Notes: generated from the letters alone by a model not told the origin. 64,000 bases of DNA from Terrabacter sp. Root85 (GCF_001429185.1 NZ_LMIW01000001.1:62968-126967); one strand, 5' to 3'. Shown: positions 27,294 through 36,547, counted from the first letter of the stretch. A program made the numbers and translations.

Positions 27294-28885
27294 GCACCGC
27301 CCTCGGCATCTGCCTGGGCATCGCACTGATCCTCGCCCTGACGGCGGCGACCGGCTACTTCGTGGCCCAGGAGTTCGCCTACGTCGCCGTCGACCGCAAC
27401 GCCCTCAAGCAGCTCGCGGCGGAGGGTGACGCCCCCGCCGAACGCGCCCTGCGCGTCACGTCGCAGCTGTCGTTCACCTTGTCGGCCGCCCAGTTCGGCA
27501 TCACCGTGACCGCCCTGCTCGTCGGCTACGTCTCCGAGCCACTCGTCGGCGCCGGCATCGCCGAGCTGCTCGACCCCTCGATGTCGTATGCCGCCCGGCT
27601 CAGCCTCTCGGTCACCGCCGTCCTCGTCTTCTCGACGGTCGTGCAGATGGTCTTCGGCGAGCTCGCGCCCAAGAACCTCGCCATCGCGCGGACCGTGCCC
27701 CTGGCCCGCTCCCTGAGCCGGTCGACGCTCGCCTACCTCACGGTGGCCGGGCCGATCGTGCGGCTCTTCGACCGTTCGTCGACGGCCCTGCTGCGCAAGG
27801 TCGGCATCGAGCCGGTCGAGCAGCTCGAGCAGGGCGCGACGGCCGAGGACCTCACCCGCATCATCGACGAGTCGCACGCGGGCGGCCTCCTCGACGACGA
27901 CCTCTCCGACGTGCTCGAGGGCGGCCTGCGCTTCCGCGAGCTCGACGCTGGAGACGTCATGACGCCACGCGTTCGCGTCACGACGATCCACGCCGACGCC
28001 CCGGTCACGGCCCTCGTCGACCTGCTCGACACCGGCTGGTCACGCTTCCCGGTGACCGGCCGCGACGGTGACGACATCGTCGGGGTCGCCGGCATCGCCG
28101 AGGTGCTGGCCGTCGAGCCCGACCGGCGCGGCACCACGACGGTCGGCTCCGTCGTCTCCGACCCGACCGTCGTCCCGACGAGCGCTCCGCTGCCCCGCGT
28201 CCTCGAGCAGATCCGGGCCGACCACCGGCAGCTGGCCGTCGTCGTCGACGAGCACGGTGGCTTCGCCGGCATCGTCACCTTCGAGGACATCGCCGAGGAG
28301 GTCGTCGGCGAGATCCTCGACGAGGACGACACCCCGGAGCCCGGCATCGTCGAGACGGGCGCCGACACGTGGCTCGTCCCGGGCCACCTGCGCCTCGACG
28401 AGCTCGACACCGCGACCGAGCTGCGCCTCGCGAGCAGCGACGAGTACTCGACCATCAGCGGACTCATCCTCGAGGACCTGGGCCGCACGGCCGTCGTCGG
28501 CGACGAGGTCCACGTCGAGGCGCGCCGCGAGGTCGTGTCCGACGGTCACCACGGGTCCGAGGGCGACGGTGCCGACGCCCCCGCCGGTGACGTCCACGAG
28601 AACGCCGAGCCGTCCGGCGACCACGAGGCCCAGGGGCGCTCTGGCGACCCGCGTGAGCCCGACAGCGAGCACGACCGCGAGCACCGGCACCTGCCGGTCT
28701 CGGTCCGCCTCACCGTCGAGGCCGTCGAGCGACACGTCCCGTCGGCGGTGCGCGTCGAGGTGCTCGACCTCATGTCCGACCTCGAGGCCCCCGACATCGA
28801 CACCGGCTCCGACCACGGGTCGGACGCTGCCGGCGGCGATGCGACCGACCGCACGGCCGGCTCACGGACGGAGGCCGGCCGATGA
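27290..28885 (+). CDS. CNNM/CorC (hemolysin C family) membrane protein with acidic insert
   Basis: 531 residues: a DUF21/CNNM membrane domain (about residues 1-190, including LSFTLSAAQFGITVTALLVG and MVFGELAPKNLA), a CBS pair (about 200-340: VMTPRVRVTTIHADAP, then VVVDEHGGFAGIVTFEDIAE), and a CorC_HlyC domain. Family members export or regulate Mg2+/Co2+. The CorC_HlyC domain is split by about 50 residues (416-467) rich in His, Asp and Glu; the domain then resumes at LPVSVRLTVEAVERH. A disordered acidic tail follows. It overlaps the next gene (ATGA). Confidence 0.9.
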   Translation: MSTALGICLGIALILALTAATGYFVAQEFAYVAVDRNALKQLAAEGDAPAERALRVTSQLSFTLSAAQFGITVTALLVGYVSEPLVGAGIAELLDPSMSYAARLSLSVTAVLVFSTVVQMVFGELAPKNLAIARTVPLARSLSRSTLAYLTVAGPIVRLFDRSSTALLRKVGIEPVEQLEQGATAEDLTRIIDESHAGGLLDDDLSDVLEGGLRFRELDAGDVMTPRVRVTTIHADAPVTALVDLLDTGWSRFPVTGRDGDDIVGVAGIAEVLAVEPDRRGTTTVGSVVSDPTVVPTSAPLPRVLEQIRADHRQLAVVVDEHGGFAGIVTFEDIAEEVVGEILDEDDTPEPGIVETGADTWLVPGHLRLDELDTATELRLASSDEYSTISGLILEDLGRTAVVGDEVHVEARREVVSDGHHGSEGDGADAPAGDVHENAEPSGDHEAQGRSGDPREPDSEHDREHRHLPVSVRLTVEAVERHVPSAVRVEVLDLMSDLEAPDIDTGSDHGSDAAGGDATDRTAGSRTEAGR

Positions 28886-29895
28886 CGACCGCCCTGCTCG
28901 TGTCCCTCCTGCTCCTCGTGCTCAACGCCTTCTTCGTCGCGGCGGAGTTCGCGCTCGTGGCCAGCAAGCGCCACCGGCTCGAGGACCTCGCCGAGCGCGG
29001 CAGCGTCGCGGCGCGGGCCGCCGTGCGCGGCAGCCGCGAGCTCTCGCTCATGCTCGCCGGCGCCCAGCTCGGCATCACGCTGTGCACCCTGGGGCTCGGC
29101 TCGCTGGCCAAGCCGGCCGTGGCGGAGCTGCTCACCCCGGTGTTCACCTTCGCGCGCGTCCCGGAGGCGGCGGCATACGTCGTCTCCGTCGTGCTGGCCG
29201 TCGGCATCGTCGTGTTCCTGCACATGGTCGTCGGTGAGATGGCCCCCAAGTCGTGGGCGATCGCCCACCCCGAGCGGTCAGCGGTGCTGCTGGCGTTGCC
29301 GTTCCGCGGTTTCGCCCGCGTGATGCGCCCGGCGCTCAGCCTGCTCAACGCCATGGCCAACGGCTGCCTGCGCCTCGTCGGCGTGACGCCGCAGGACGAG
29401 CTCGGCCAGGTCCACGGCCCCAAGGAGCTGCAGCTGCTCATCGCGAGCTCGAAGGACCACGGCATGCTCGCCGAGCCCGAGCACCGCGTCCTCGCCGGTG
29501 CCATCGACCTCGACACGACACCGGTCCGCGAGGTCCTCGTCCCCATCGAGCGGGCCGTCGGGGTCGACACGACCGCGACGTGCGCCGAGGCCGAGGCCGT
29601 GTCACGCGACACCGGCCGCTCGAGATTGGTCGTCCGAGAGGGCGACACGCCGGTGGGCATCGCCCACGTGCGCGACATCGTCCGCGCCGTTCCCGGCGCG
29701 CCCGTCACCACCGTCACGTCGCCGGCGGTCCACGTCGACGCCGGCCTCTCGCTGCTGGACACCGTGTCGGCGATGCGGGCGCAGCACGTCCAGCTCGTCC
29801 TCGTCGACGGCCCGTCGGGCCCGGCCGGCCTCGTGACGATGGAGGACCTCCTCGAGCGCGTCCTCGGTCAGTTCGACGACGAGACGGACGCGTAG
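28882..29895 (+). CDS. CNNM/CorC-type membrane protein, second copy (short)
   Basis: 337 residues with the CNNM domain (LLLLVLNAFFVAAEFALVAS, then MLAGAQLGITLCTLGLGS and HMVVGEMAPKSWAI) and a CBS pair (EVLVPIERAVGVDTTATC, GPAGLVTMEDLLERVLGQF). It lacks the C-terminal CorC_HlyC domain of its neighbour. Adjacent long and short copies are a conserved actinobacterial arrangement and may form a heterodimer, as CNNM proteins dimerise through these domains. Coupled to the first copy by ATGA overlap. Presumed divalent-cation transport; not proven. Confidence 0.88.
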   Translation: MTTALLVSLLLLVLNAFFVAAEFALVASKRHRLEDLAERGSVAARAAVRGSRELSLMLAGAQLGITLCTLGLGSLAKPAVAELLTPVFTFARVPEAAAYVVSVVLAVGIVVFLHMVVGEMAPKSWAIAHPERSAVLLALPFRGFARVMRPALSLLNAMANGCLRLVGVTPQDELGQVHGPKELQLLIASSKDHGMLAEPEHRVLAGAIDLDTTPVREVLVPIERAVGVDTTATCAEAEAVSRDTGRSRLVVREGDTPVGIAHVRDIVRAVPGAPVTTVTSPAVHVDAGLSLLDTVSAMRAQHVQLVLVDGPSGPAGLVTMEDLLERVLGQFDDETDA

Positions 29896-30197
29896 GCGCG
29901 CGTCCGTCCCGACCGGGCCCGTACGCGTACGGCCGCGTGTGTCACGGGCGGCGCTGGGCCCCTGCTGGGAGTCCCCTCCGAGCCTCGGCGGTTGCGGGCG
30001 ATCTTCCGGTCGTGCGGGCCAGGTCGCCGGAAGATCTCCTCCGAGTCACGATTCGGCCAAGTCGGTTGCTGACCGTGTAAAGCCGCTGAATGATGAAGCG
30101 CGCGGTCGTGGGGGCGGTAGGTTGCGGCTGCTACCCAGCATGTTGGAGGGCCGACCCGGTCTCCGGCACCGATCACGACCCGGAGGTGACGGCATCC
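29896..30197. other. 302-base intergenic region upstream of the peptide ABC operon
   Basis: Contains the 12-bp palindrome CGTACGCGTACG shortly after the CNNM stop and the hairpin listed at 30000-30036, then the upstream region of the ABC operon. A promoter is expected in the AT-richer part around 30045-30095, but no box is convincing. I see no gene; an in-frame extension of the permease ORF to 30090 lacks coding character. Confidence 0.6.
30000..30036. terminator. 10-bp stem hairpin, probable terminator of the CNNM operon
   Basis: GATCTTCCGG (30000-30009) pairs perfectly with CCGGAAGATC (30027-30036) over a 17-base loop, 105 bases after the CNNM stop. There is no U-run. It could also be a regulator site for the downstream operon. 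Confidence 0.5.
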
Positions 30198-31190
30198 ATG
30201 AGCACTCCCCTTGACCTCGAGCCCGGCGCGACCTCGGCTGAGCCCGAGTCGGTCCTGCAGGGCGAGAAGCGCATCGAGGGCAGGTCGCTCGGCCAGATCG
30301 CCTGGACCCGTCTCAAGCGCGACAAGGTCGCGCTTGCCGGCGGCATCTTCGTCCTCTACCTCATCGTCGTCGCGATCGCGGCCCCGCTCGTCGTCGGCCT
30401 GCTCGGCCACCCGCCGAACGAGTTCCACCAGGACCTCATCGACCCCAACACCCAGATCCCGATCGGCCCCTACGGCGGCATGTCGTGGGACTTCCTCTAC
30501 GGGCTCGAGCCGGTCAACGGACGCGACATCTTCAGCCGCGTCATCTACGGCTCCCAGGTGTCCCTGCTCATCGCCTTCCTCGCGACGCTGCTCTCGGTGG
30601 TCATCGGCACGGTCCTCGGCGTCGTCGCCGGCTTCTTCGGCGGCACCATCGACACCCTGATCAGCCGCACGATGGACGTCTTCCTCGCCTTCCCGCTGCT
30701 CGTCTTCGCGCTGGCCCTCGCCGGCGTCGTGCCCGACGAGGCGTTCGGCCTCAAGGGAGACGCGCTGCGCATCTCGGTCATCGTCTTCATCATCGGCTTC
30801 TTCAACTGGCCCTACATCGGCCGCATCGTGCGCGGCCAGACGCTGTCGCTGCGCGAGCGTGAGTTCGTCGACGCAGCGCGCAGCCTCGGGGCGCGCACGC
30901 CCTACATCCTCTTCAAGGAGCTGCTGCCCAACCTCCTGGCGCCGATCCTCGTCTACGCGACGCTGCTCATCCCGAGCAACATCCTCTTCGAGGCGGGCCT
31001 GTCGTTCCTCGGTGTCGGCGTCCAGCCGCCCACCGCCACGTGGGGCGGCATGCTCTCCGACGCCGCCCAGTGGTACCAGATCGACCCCTGGTTCATGCTC
31101 TGGCCCGGCCTCGCCATCTTCGTGACGGTGCTGGCCTTCAACCTCTTCGGGGACGGCCTGCGTGACGCCCTCGATCCGCGGTCTCGGTAA
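30198..31190 (+). CDS. Oligopeptide/dipeptide ABC transporter permease (OppC/DppC type)
   Basis: 330 residues, about six membrane helices, with the family loop REREFVDAARSLGARTPYIL and the C-terminal FNLFGDGLRDALDPR that marks the C-type permease. The N-terminal extension and first helix (WTRLKRDKVALAGGIFVLYL) are also typical. GGAGGTGAC lies upstream of the ATG at 30198. It is the first gene of a five-gene operon, which is unusual: the C permease normally follows the B permease. Imports oligopeptides with the following gene products. Confidence 0.93.
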   Translation: MSTPLDLEPGATSAEPESVLQGEKRIEGRSLGQIAWTRLKRDKVALAGGIFVLYLIVVAIAAPLVVGLLGHPPNEFHQDLIDPNTQIPIGPYGGMSWDFLYGLEPVNGRDIFSRVIYGSQVSLLIAFLATLLSVVIGTVLGVVAGFFGGTIDTLISRTMDVFLAFPLLVFALALAGVVPDEAFGLKGDALRISVIVFIIGFFNWPYIGRIVRGQTLSLREREFVDAARSLGARTPYILFKELLPNLLAPILVYATLLIPSNILFEAGLSFLGVGVQPPTATWGGMLSDAAQWYQIDPWFMLWPGLAIFVTVLAFNLFGDGLRDALDPRSR

Positions 31191-31235
31191 CCCACCGCAG
31201 GCCGCATCCCGCAACACGAAGGAGCGCATCCACTC

Positions 31236-33017
31236 ATGAGAAACACACGCGTGATGGTGGCCGCGACCGCGGCCGCCCTCGCCTTGGGTCTGTCCGCGTG
31301 CGCGGGCAGCACGACGCCGGGCACGACGCCCAGCGGCACGGCCGGCGGCGGCGGAGGTGGCACGACCCCTACCGCCAACGCCGCCCTGAGCGCGGTCTTC
31401 AACCCGTCCGACAAGAAGGGCGGAACGCTGCGTTTCGGCATCTCGAGCGACTGGGACTCCGTCGACCCGGGTGACACGTACTACGGCCTGTCGTGGGACT
31501 TCCTGCGCAACTACGCCCGCCAGCTCGTGTCGTTCAAGTCGGCGCCGGGCAAGGAGGGTGCGCAGCTCGTGCCCGATCTCGCCACCTCGCTCGGCAAGGC
31601 CAGCGACGGCAACAAGACGTGGACGTACACCCTTCGTGACGGCCTGAAGTACGAGGACGGCACGCCGATCACGAGCAAGGACATCAAGTACGGGGTCGCC
31701 CGCTCGCTCGACAAGGGAACGTTCCCCAACGGCCCGACGTACTTCAACGACTTCCTCGCCGACGTCCCCGAGGGCTACTCGGTCTACAAGGACAAGAACC
31801 TCGACAGCCTCAAGGCCATCGAGACGCCCGACGACAAGACGATCGTCTTCCACCTCAGCAAGCCCTTCGCCGGCTTCGACTACTTCGCCCAGCTGTCCAA
31901 CACCTCCCCCGTGCCGCAGGCCAAGGACACTGGCTCGAAGTACAAGGAGCACGTCATCTCGAGCGGGCCGTACAAGTTCTCGGTCTACCAGACGGGCAAG
32001 CGCATCGAGCTCGTCCGCAACGACCAGTACGACCCCGCCACGGACCCTGACACGGGCCGCAAGGCGCTGCCGGACAAGATCACCGTCGAGATCGGCGTCA
32101 ACGCCGCCGACCTCGACAACCGCCTCATGGCCGGTGACCTCGACATCGACCTGGCCGGCACCGGCGTGCAGGCTGCGGCGCAGGGCAAGATCCTCGCCGA
32201 CCCGGCCCTCAAGGCCCACACCGACAACCCGACGACCGCGCGCGCGAACTACGCGCAGATCAACGGCGACGTCGCGCCGTTCGACAACATCGACTGCCGC
32301 AAGGCCGTCATCTTCGCGGCCGACAAGACGGGCTACCAGCGCGCCTACGGCGGCGACATCGGCGGCACCATCGCCACGGGTCTGCTGCCCCCGATCATCC
32401 CCGGCTTCCAGGAGATGGACCTCTACAACTCCAAGGCCAAGCCGACCGGAGACGTCGACTCCGCGAAGGCCGCACTCGCCAAGTGCGGTCAGCCGAACGG
32501 TTTCGAGACCAACATCTCCTACCGCCCGGAGCGCCCGAAGGAGAAGGCCGCCGCCGAGTCCATGCAGCAGTCGCTCGCCAAGATCGGCGTCAAGCTGACG
32601 CTCAAGCCGTACCCGGCCGGTGACTACTTCAAGCTCTACGCCGGCAAGCCGGACTTCGCCAAGGCCAACAAGCTCGGCCTCATGGTGATGAGCTGGGGTG
32701 CTGACTGGCCTGACGGCTTCGGGTTCCTGCAGCAGATCGTCGACAGCCGCGTCATCCGCCCCGCGGGCAACACCAACCTCGGCATCAAGCTCCCCGAGGT
32801 CGACAAGCTCATGGACCAGGCGCTCAACGAGGCCGACACGACCAAGCGTGAGGCGATCTGGGGCCAGATCGACAAGGTCGTCATGGAGAACGCCGAGGTC
32901 ATCCCCGGCGTCTGGCCCAAGTCGCTGCTCTTCCGCCCGGACACCATCTCCAACGTGTTCGTCAACGACGGCTACTCCTACTACGACTACGCCTCGACGG
33001 GCGTCGCCAACCCGTGA
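31236..33017 (+). CDS. Peptide ABC transporter substrate-binding lipoprotein
   Basis: 593 residues, lipoprotein signal with lipobox ALGLSAC (Cys near residue 22), then a Gly/Thr linker and the family 5 binding fold (GGTLRFGISSDWDSVDPGDT, EDGTPITSKDIKYGVARSLD). C-terminal sequence VIPGVWPKSLLFRPDTIS is typical. Ribosome site AAGGAG upstream. Placed between the two permease genes. Two hairpins follow the stop codon, which could stabilise this mRNA part and give the excess of binding protein usual for such operons. Ligand probably oligopeptides. Confidence 0.92.
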   Translation: MRNTRVMVAATAAALALGLSACAGSTTPGTTPSGTAGGGGGGTTPTANAALSAVFNPSDKKGGTLRFGISSDWDSVDPGDTYYGLSWDFLRNYARQLVSFKSAPGKEGAQLVPDLATSLGKASDGNKTWTYTLRDGLKYEDGTPITSKDIKYGVARSLDKGTFPNGPTYFNDFLADVPEGYSVYKDKNLDSLKAIETPDDKTIVFHLSKPFAGFDYFAQLSNTSPVPQAKDTGSKYKEHVISSGPYKFSVYQTGKRIELVRNDQYDPATDPDTGRKALPDKITVEIGVNAADLDNRLMAGDLDIDLAGTGVQAAAQGKILADPALKAHTDNPTTARANYAQINGDVAPFDNIDCRKAVIFAADKTGYQRAYGGDIGGTIATGLLPPIIPGFQEMDLYNSKAKPTGDVDSAKAALAKCGQPNGFETNISYRPERPKEKAAAESMQQSLAKIGVKLTLKPYPAGDYFKLYAGKPDFAKANKLGLMVMSWGADWPDGFGFLQQIVDSRVIRPAGNTNLGIKLPEVDKLMDQALNEADTTKREAIWGQIDKVVMENAEVIPGVWPKSLLFRPDTISNVFVNDGYSYYDYASTGVANP

Positions 33018-33023
33018 CCCACG

Positions 33024-33039
33024 GGCCCTTCCGAGGGCC
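33024..33039 (+). other. Small hairpin after the binding-protein gene
   Basis: GGCCCT-tccg-AGGGCC, a 6-bp stem with a tetraloop, 6 bases after the stop. Together with the larger hairpin at 33080-33120 it may protect the upstream mRNA from 3' exonucleases. Confidence 0.5.
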
Positions 33040-33077
33040 TCCCGGTTCGAACCTTTTCATCGAAAGTAGGTGAAGGC

Positions 33078-33140
33078 GTGACGCGGCGACGAGTAGCCAC
33101 GAGCTGCTCGTCGCCGCGTCCGGCCACCACATCGTGCTGA
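33078..33140 (+). CDS. Possible 20-codon mini-ORF overlapping the permease start
   Basis: A GTG with a good ribosome site (AGTAGGTGAAGGC) opens a 20-residue ORF whose TGA overlaps the first codons of the following permease gene, which has no ribosome site of its own. The ORF lies across a strong hairpin. It may be a coupling or leader ORF, or chance. There is no recognisable peptide. Confidence 0.3.
   Translation: MTRRRVATSCSSPRPATTSC
33080..33120 (+). terminator. 14-bp stem hairpin inside the peptide ABC operon
   Basis: GACGCGGCGACGAG (33080-33093) pairs perfectly with CTCGTCGCCGCGTC (33107-33120), loop of 13 bases, with no U-run. It lies between the binding-protein and B-permease genes, so it is better read as an attenuator or mRNA-stabilising stem than a full stop. 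Confidence 0.6.
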
Positions 33141-34147
33141 CGTACCTGATCCGCCGGCTCTTCGCCGCCGTCCTGCTGCTCTTCATCGTGAGCGCGGTCG
33201 TCTTCGTCATCTTCTTCCTCGTGCCTCGCATCGGCGGCGCGACGGCGGACGACCTCGCCTCCCGCTACGTCGGCAAGAGCGCCGGCGAGGCCCAGATCCA
33301 CGCACAGGCGGTCAAGCTCGGCTTCACCGACCCGATCTGGGTGCAGTACGGCCGGTTCGTCAAGGGCGTCCTCACGGGATCCGACTACGACACCGGCGCC
33401 GGCATCGACCACTGCCCGGCCCCGTGCCTCGGATACTCCTACATCACGCAGAACCCCGTGCTGCCCGACATCCTCGACCGCCTCCCCGTCACCGGGATCC
33501 TCGCGGCGGGCGCCGCGTTCCTGTGGCTCGTCGGCGGCGTCGGCACCGGTGTCATCTCCGCGCTCAAGCGCGGGAGCGTCCTCGACCGCGGCTTCATGGG
33601 CGTCGCCCTCGCCGGCGTGTCCCTCCCGATCTTCTTCACCGGCCTGCTCTCGCTGACGATCTTCAGCTACGGCCTCAAATGGACGTATGCCGGTGGCGCG
33701 AGTCCGATGGACGCCACCAGTCCGCTCGACCTCGTCCATCGCATGCTGTTGCCCTGGATCACGCTCGCGTTCCTCTACGCGGCGTCGTACGCCCGCCTGA
33801 CCCGCGCCGGCATGCTCGAGACGATGAACGAGGACTACATCCGCACGGCCCGTGCCAAGGGCCTGAAGGAGCACGACGTCGTCGTCAGGCACGGGCTGCG
33901 CTCGGCTCTGACGCCCATCCTCACGATCTTCGGTCTCGACCTCGGCCTCCTGCTCGGTGGCGCCGTGCTGACCGAGACGACGTTCTCGCTCCAGGGCATC
34001 GGCTACTACGCTGTTCAGGCGATCACGAACAACGACCTGCCGAAGGTGCTCGGCGTGACGCTCTTCGGCGCCGTGTTCGTCATCTTCGCGAGCCTCATCG
34101 TCGACCTCCTCTACGCCGTCCTCGACCCCAGGGTGCGCACCTCATGA
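33134..34147 (+). CDS. Oligopeptide/dipeptide ABC transporter permease (OppB/DppB type)
   Basis: 337 residues. Starts LTYLIRRLFAAVLLLFIVSA, the hallmark first helix of B-type permeases, and carries the EAA-type loop MNEDYIRTARAKGLKEHDVV and the end ASLIVDLLYAVLDPRVR. GTG start at 33134 is fixed by family alignment, since there is no clear ribosome site; translation may be coupled to a mini-ORF upstream. The stop overlaps the ATPase start (ATGA). Partner of the C permease encoded two genes upstream. Confidence 0.92.
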   Translation: MLTYLIRRLFAAVLLLFIVSAVVFVIFFLVPRIGGATADDLASRYVGKSAGEAQIHAQAVKLGFTDPIWVQYGRFVKGVLTGSDYDTGAGIDHCPAPCLGYSYITQNPVLPDILDRLPVTGILAAGAAFLWLVGGVGTGVISALKRGSVLDRGFMGVALAGVSLPIFFTGLLSLTIFSYGLKWTYAGGASPMDATSPLDLVHRMLLPWITLAFLYAASYARLTRAGMLETMNEDYIRTARAKGLKEHDVVVRHGLRSALTPILTIFGLDLGLLLGGAVLTETTFSLQGIGYYAVQAITNNDLPKVLGVTLFGAVFVIFASLIVDLLYAVLDPRVRTS

Positions 34148-35283
34148 GCCAGTCCACCAACGAGACCACGAGCCGCGCGGACGACCGCACGCGCCGCAGC
34201 GACAAGGGCGGCGCCACGTCGGCGAACACCCTCGACGGCATCGGGGGCCTGGGGGCCCCGGCCGCCGACGCGTTCCTGTCGGTGCGTGACCTCCGCGTCC
34301 ACTTCCCCACCGACGACGGCGTCGTGAAGTCCGTCGACGGCCTCTCCTTCGACGTGGCCCGCGGCAAGACCCTGGGCATCGTCGGTGAGTCCGGCTCGGG
34401 CAAGAGCGTCACGAGCATGTCGATCATGGGCCTGCACAAGCCCGGCACGGTGCGCATGACGGGCTCGATCAAGCTCGACGACACCGAGCTCATCGGCGCC
34501 AAGCCCGAGCGAGTGCGCGAGCTGCGTGGCAAGCGCATGGCGATGATCTTCCAGGACCCGCTCTCGGCGATGCACCCCTTCTACACGGTGGGCCACCAGA
34601 TCATCGAGGCCTACCGGATCCACAACAAGGTCAGCACATCCGTCGCGAAGAAGCACGCGATCGACATGCTCGGACGCGTGGGCATCCCCCAGCCGACGAG
34701 CCGGGTCGACGACTACCCCCACCAGTTCTCGGGCGGGATGCGCCAGCGCGCCATGATCGCGATGGCCCTGTCGTGCGACCCGGACCTGCTCATCGCCGAC
34801 GAGCCGACGACGGCGCTCGACGTCACGGTGCAGGCGCAGATCCTCGACCTCATCCGCGACCTCCAGTCGGAGTTCAACTCGGCCGTCATCCTCATCACCC
34901 ACGACCTCGGGGTCGTCGCCGAGCTCTCCGACGACATCATGGTGATGTACGCCGGCCGCTCGGTCGAGTACGCCACGGCCGACGAGGTCTTCACCCGGCC
35001 CCAGCACCCCTACACGTGGGGCCTGCTCAGCTCGATGCCCCGCCTCGACCGCGTGCGCACCGAGCGCCTGCGCCCCATCAAGGGCGCCCCGCCCAGCCTC
35101 ATCAACGTGCCGTCGGGCTGCCCGTTCCACCCGCGGTGCGCCTACGCCGATCGCACGAACGGGCTGAGCCAGACCGAGCGTCCGCCGTTCGCCGAGACGC
35201 ACCCGGGGCACTACTCCGCGTGCCACCTCACCCGCGAGGAGCGGACCGCGATCTGGGAGAACGACATCAGGCCGACGCTGTGA
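34144..35283 (+). CDS. Peptide ABC transporter ATPase (OppD/DppD type)
   Basis: 379 residues. Walker A GESGSGKSVT, Q-loop IFQDPLSAMHPFYTVG, signature QFSGGMRQRAMIAMAL, Walker B LLIADEPTTALDVTVQ, switch VILITHDLGVVAEL. The C-terminal oligopeptide extension has GCPFHPRCAYA and a later Cys (YSACHL), the Fe-S-type Cys pattern of this family. The first 40 residues are disordered. ATGA overlap with the B permease. Works as heterodimer with the next ATPase. Confidence 0.94.
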   Translation: MSQSTNETTSRADDRTRRSDKGGATSANTLDGIGGLGAPAADAFLSVRDLRVHFPTDDGVVKSVDGLSFDVARGKTLGIVGESGSGKSVTSMSIMGLHKPGTVRMTGSIKLDDTELIGAKPERVRELRGKRMAMIFQDPLSAMHPFYTVGHQIIEAYRIHNKVSTSVAKKHAIDMLGRVGIPQPTSRVDDYPHQFSGGMRQRAMIAMALSCDPDLLIADEPTTALDVTVQAQILDLIRDLQSEFNSAVILITHDLGVVAELSDDIMVMYAGRSVEYATADEVFTRPQHPYTWGLLSSMPRLDRVRTERLRPIKGAPPSLINVPSGCPFHPRCAYADRTNGLSQTERPPFAETHPGHYSACHLTREERTAIWENDIRPTL

Positions 35284-35350
35284 TGCCCGCGTCGTCCGTC
35301 CACACCGCGTCCGGTCGCGCACCCCGCGACCTCAGCACAGGAGCCCCATC

Positions 35351-36505
35351 GTGACCACCACCCACGTCAAGCCGACCGCGTCCAAGCAGGCGGGCGAGTC
35401 GCTGCTGCAGGTCACCGGCCTGACGAAGCACTTCCCGATCACGCGTGGCCTGCTCCAGCGCCAGGTGGGTGCGGTCCAGGCGGTCGACGGCCTGACGTTC
35501 AACGTGTCGCGCGGCGAGACGCTCTCGCTGGTGGGCGAGTCCGGCTGCGGCAAGACGACGACCGGCCGCATGCTGACGCGCCTGCTCGAGCCGACCGGCG
35601 GCACGATCCTGCTCGAGGGCGAGGACATCACCCACTGGTCCGCCGGCAAGCTGCGGCCACTGCGCCGCGACGTGCAGATGATCTTCCAGGACCCCTACGG
35701 CTCGCTGAACCCGCGGCACACCGTCGGCACCATCGTCGGGGCGCCGTACCACCTGCAGGGGATCAAGACCGAGCACGGCATCAAGCGCGAGGTCCAGGAC
35801 CTCCTCGAGCTCGTCGGCCTCAACCCGGAGCACTACAACCGCTACCCGCACGAGTTCTCGGGCGGTCAGCGCCAGCGCATCGGCATCGCGCGCTCGCTCG
35901 CCCTCAAGCCGAAGCTCATCATCGCCGACGAGCCCGTGTCGGCCCTCGACGTGTCGATCCAGGCGCAGGTCATCAACCTCCTCGAGGACCTCCAGGACGA
36001 GCTGGGCCTGACCTACGTCGTCATCGCCCACGACCTGTCGGTCGTGCGCCACATGTCCGACCGGGTGGCCGTGATGTACCTCGGCAAGCTCGTCGAGATC
36101 GCCGAGCGCGACGAGCTCTACACGCGACCGATGCACCCGTACACGACCGCGCTGCTCTCGGCCGTGCCGATCCCCGACACGCAGCGGCGCACGAAGCGCG
36201 AGCGCATTCGCCTCGAGGGCGACGTCCCGAGCCCGGTCAACCCGCCGCCGGCCTGCCGGTTCCACACGCGCTGCTGGAAGGCCCAGGAGATCTGCAAGAC
36301 GCAGGAGCCGCCGCTCGTCGAGCTCGCGCCGCTGCACCAGGTCGCCTGCCACTTCCCGGAGAACACCGACGTTCCGGCACCGGCCCCGGCGGGCGCCCCG
36401 CTCGGCGACGTCGTACCCGACGACGCCCCCCGCGCCGACGCCACCGACGCCCCCCTCACCCCCGAGCGGGACACCACCGACGACGGCGACGGCTCGCGCG
36501 CCTGA
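35351..36505 (+). CDS. Peptide ABC transporter ATPase (OppF/DppF type)
   Basis: 384 residues. Starts at a GTG and has the F-type pattern LTKHFPITRGLLQRQVGAVQ. Walker A GESGCGKTTTG, signature EFSGGQRQRIGIARSL, Walker B LIIADEPVSALDVSIQ, and the C-terminal CRFHTRCWKAQEIC extension. A Pro/Asp-rich tail of about 50 residues is disordered. Separated from the D ATPase by 67 bases but on the same strand; last gene of the operon. Confidence 0.94.
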   Translation: MTTTHVKPTASKQAGESLLQVTGLTKHFPITRGLLQRQVGAVQAVDGLTFNVSRGETLSLVGESGCGKTTTGRMLTRLLEPTGGTILLEGEDITHWSAGKLRPLRRDVQMIFQDPYGSLNPRHTVGTIVGAPYHLQGIKTEHGIKREVQDLLELVGLNPEHYNRYPHEFSGGQRQRIGIARSLALKPKLIIADEPVSALDVSIQAQVINLLEDLQDELGLTYVVIAHDLSVVRHMSDRVAVMYLGKLVEIAERDELYTRPMHPYTTALLSAVPIPDTQRRTKRERIRLEGDVPSPVNPPPACRFHTRCWKAQEICKTQEPPLVELAPLHQVACHFPENTDVPAPAPAGAPLGDVVPDDAPRADATDAPLTPERDTTDDGDGSRA

Positions 36506-36547
36506 CCCTCGGGGAAGCAATCCCCCGTCGCCGTCGTTGAGCGGTGC

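Noticed and set aside
30090-30197. Longer start for the OppC permease at 30090
   Set aside because: The extra 36 residues are Cys/Gly-rich without family match, and the ATG at 30198 has a clear GGAGGTGAC site.
31236-33017. A second LpqW-like protein
   Set aside because: This binding protein is embedded in a complete ABC operon, so a transport role is the better reading.
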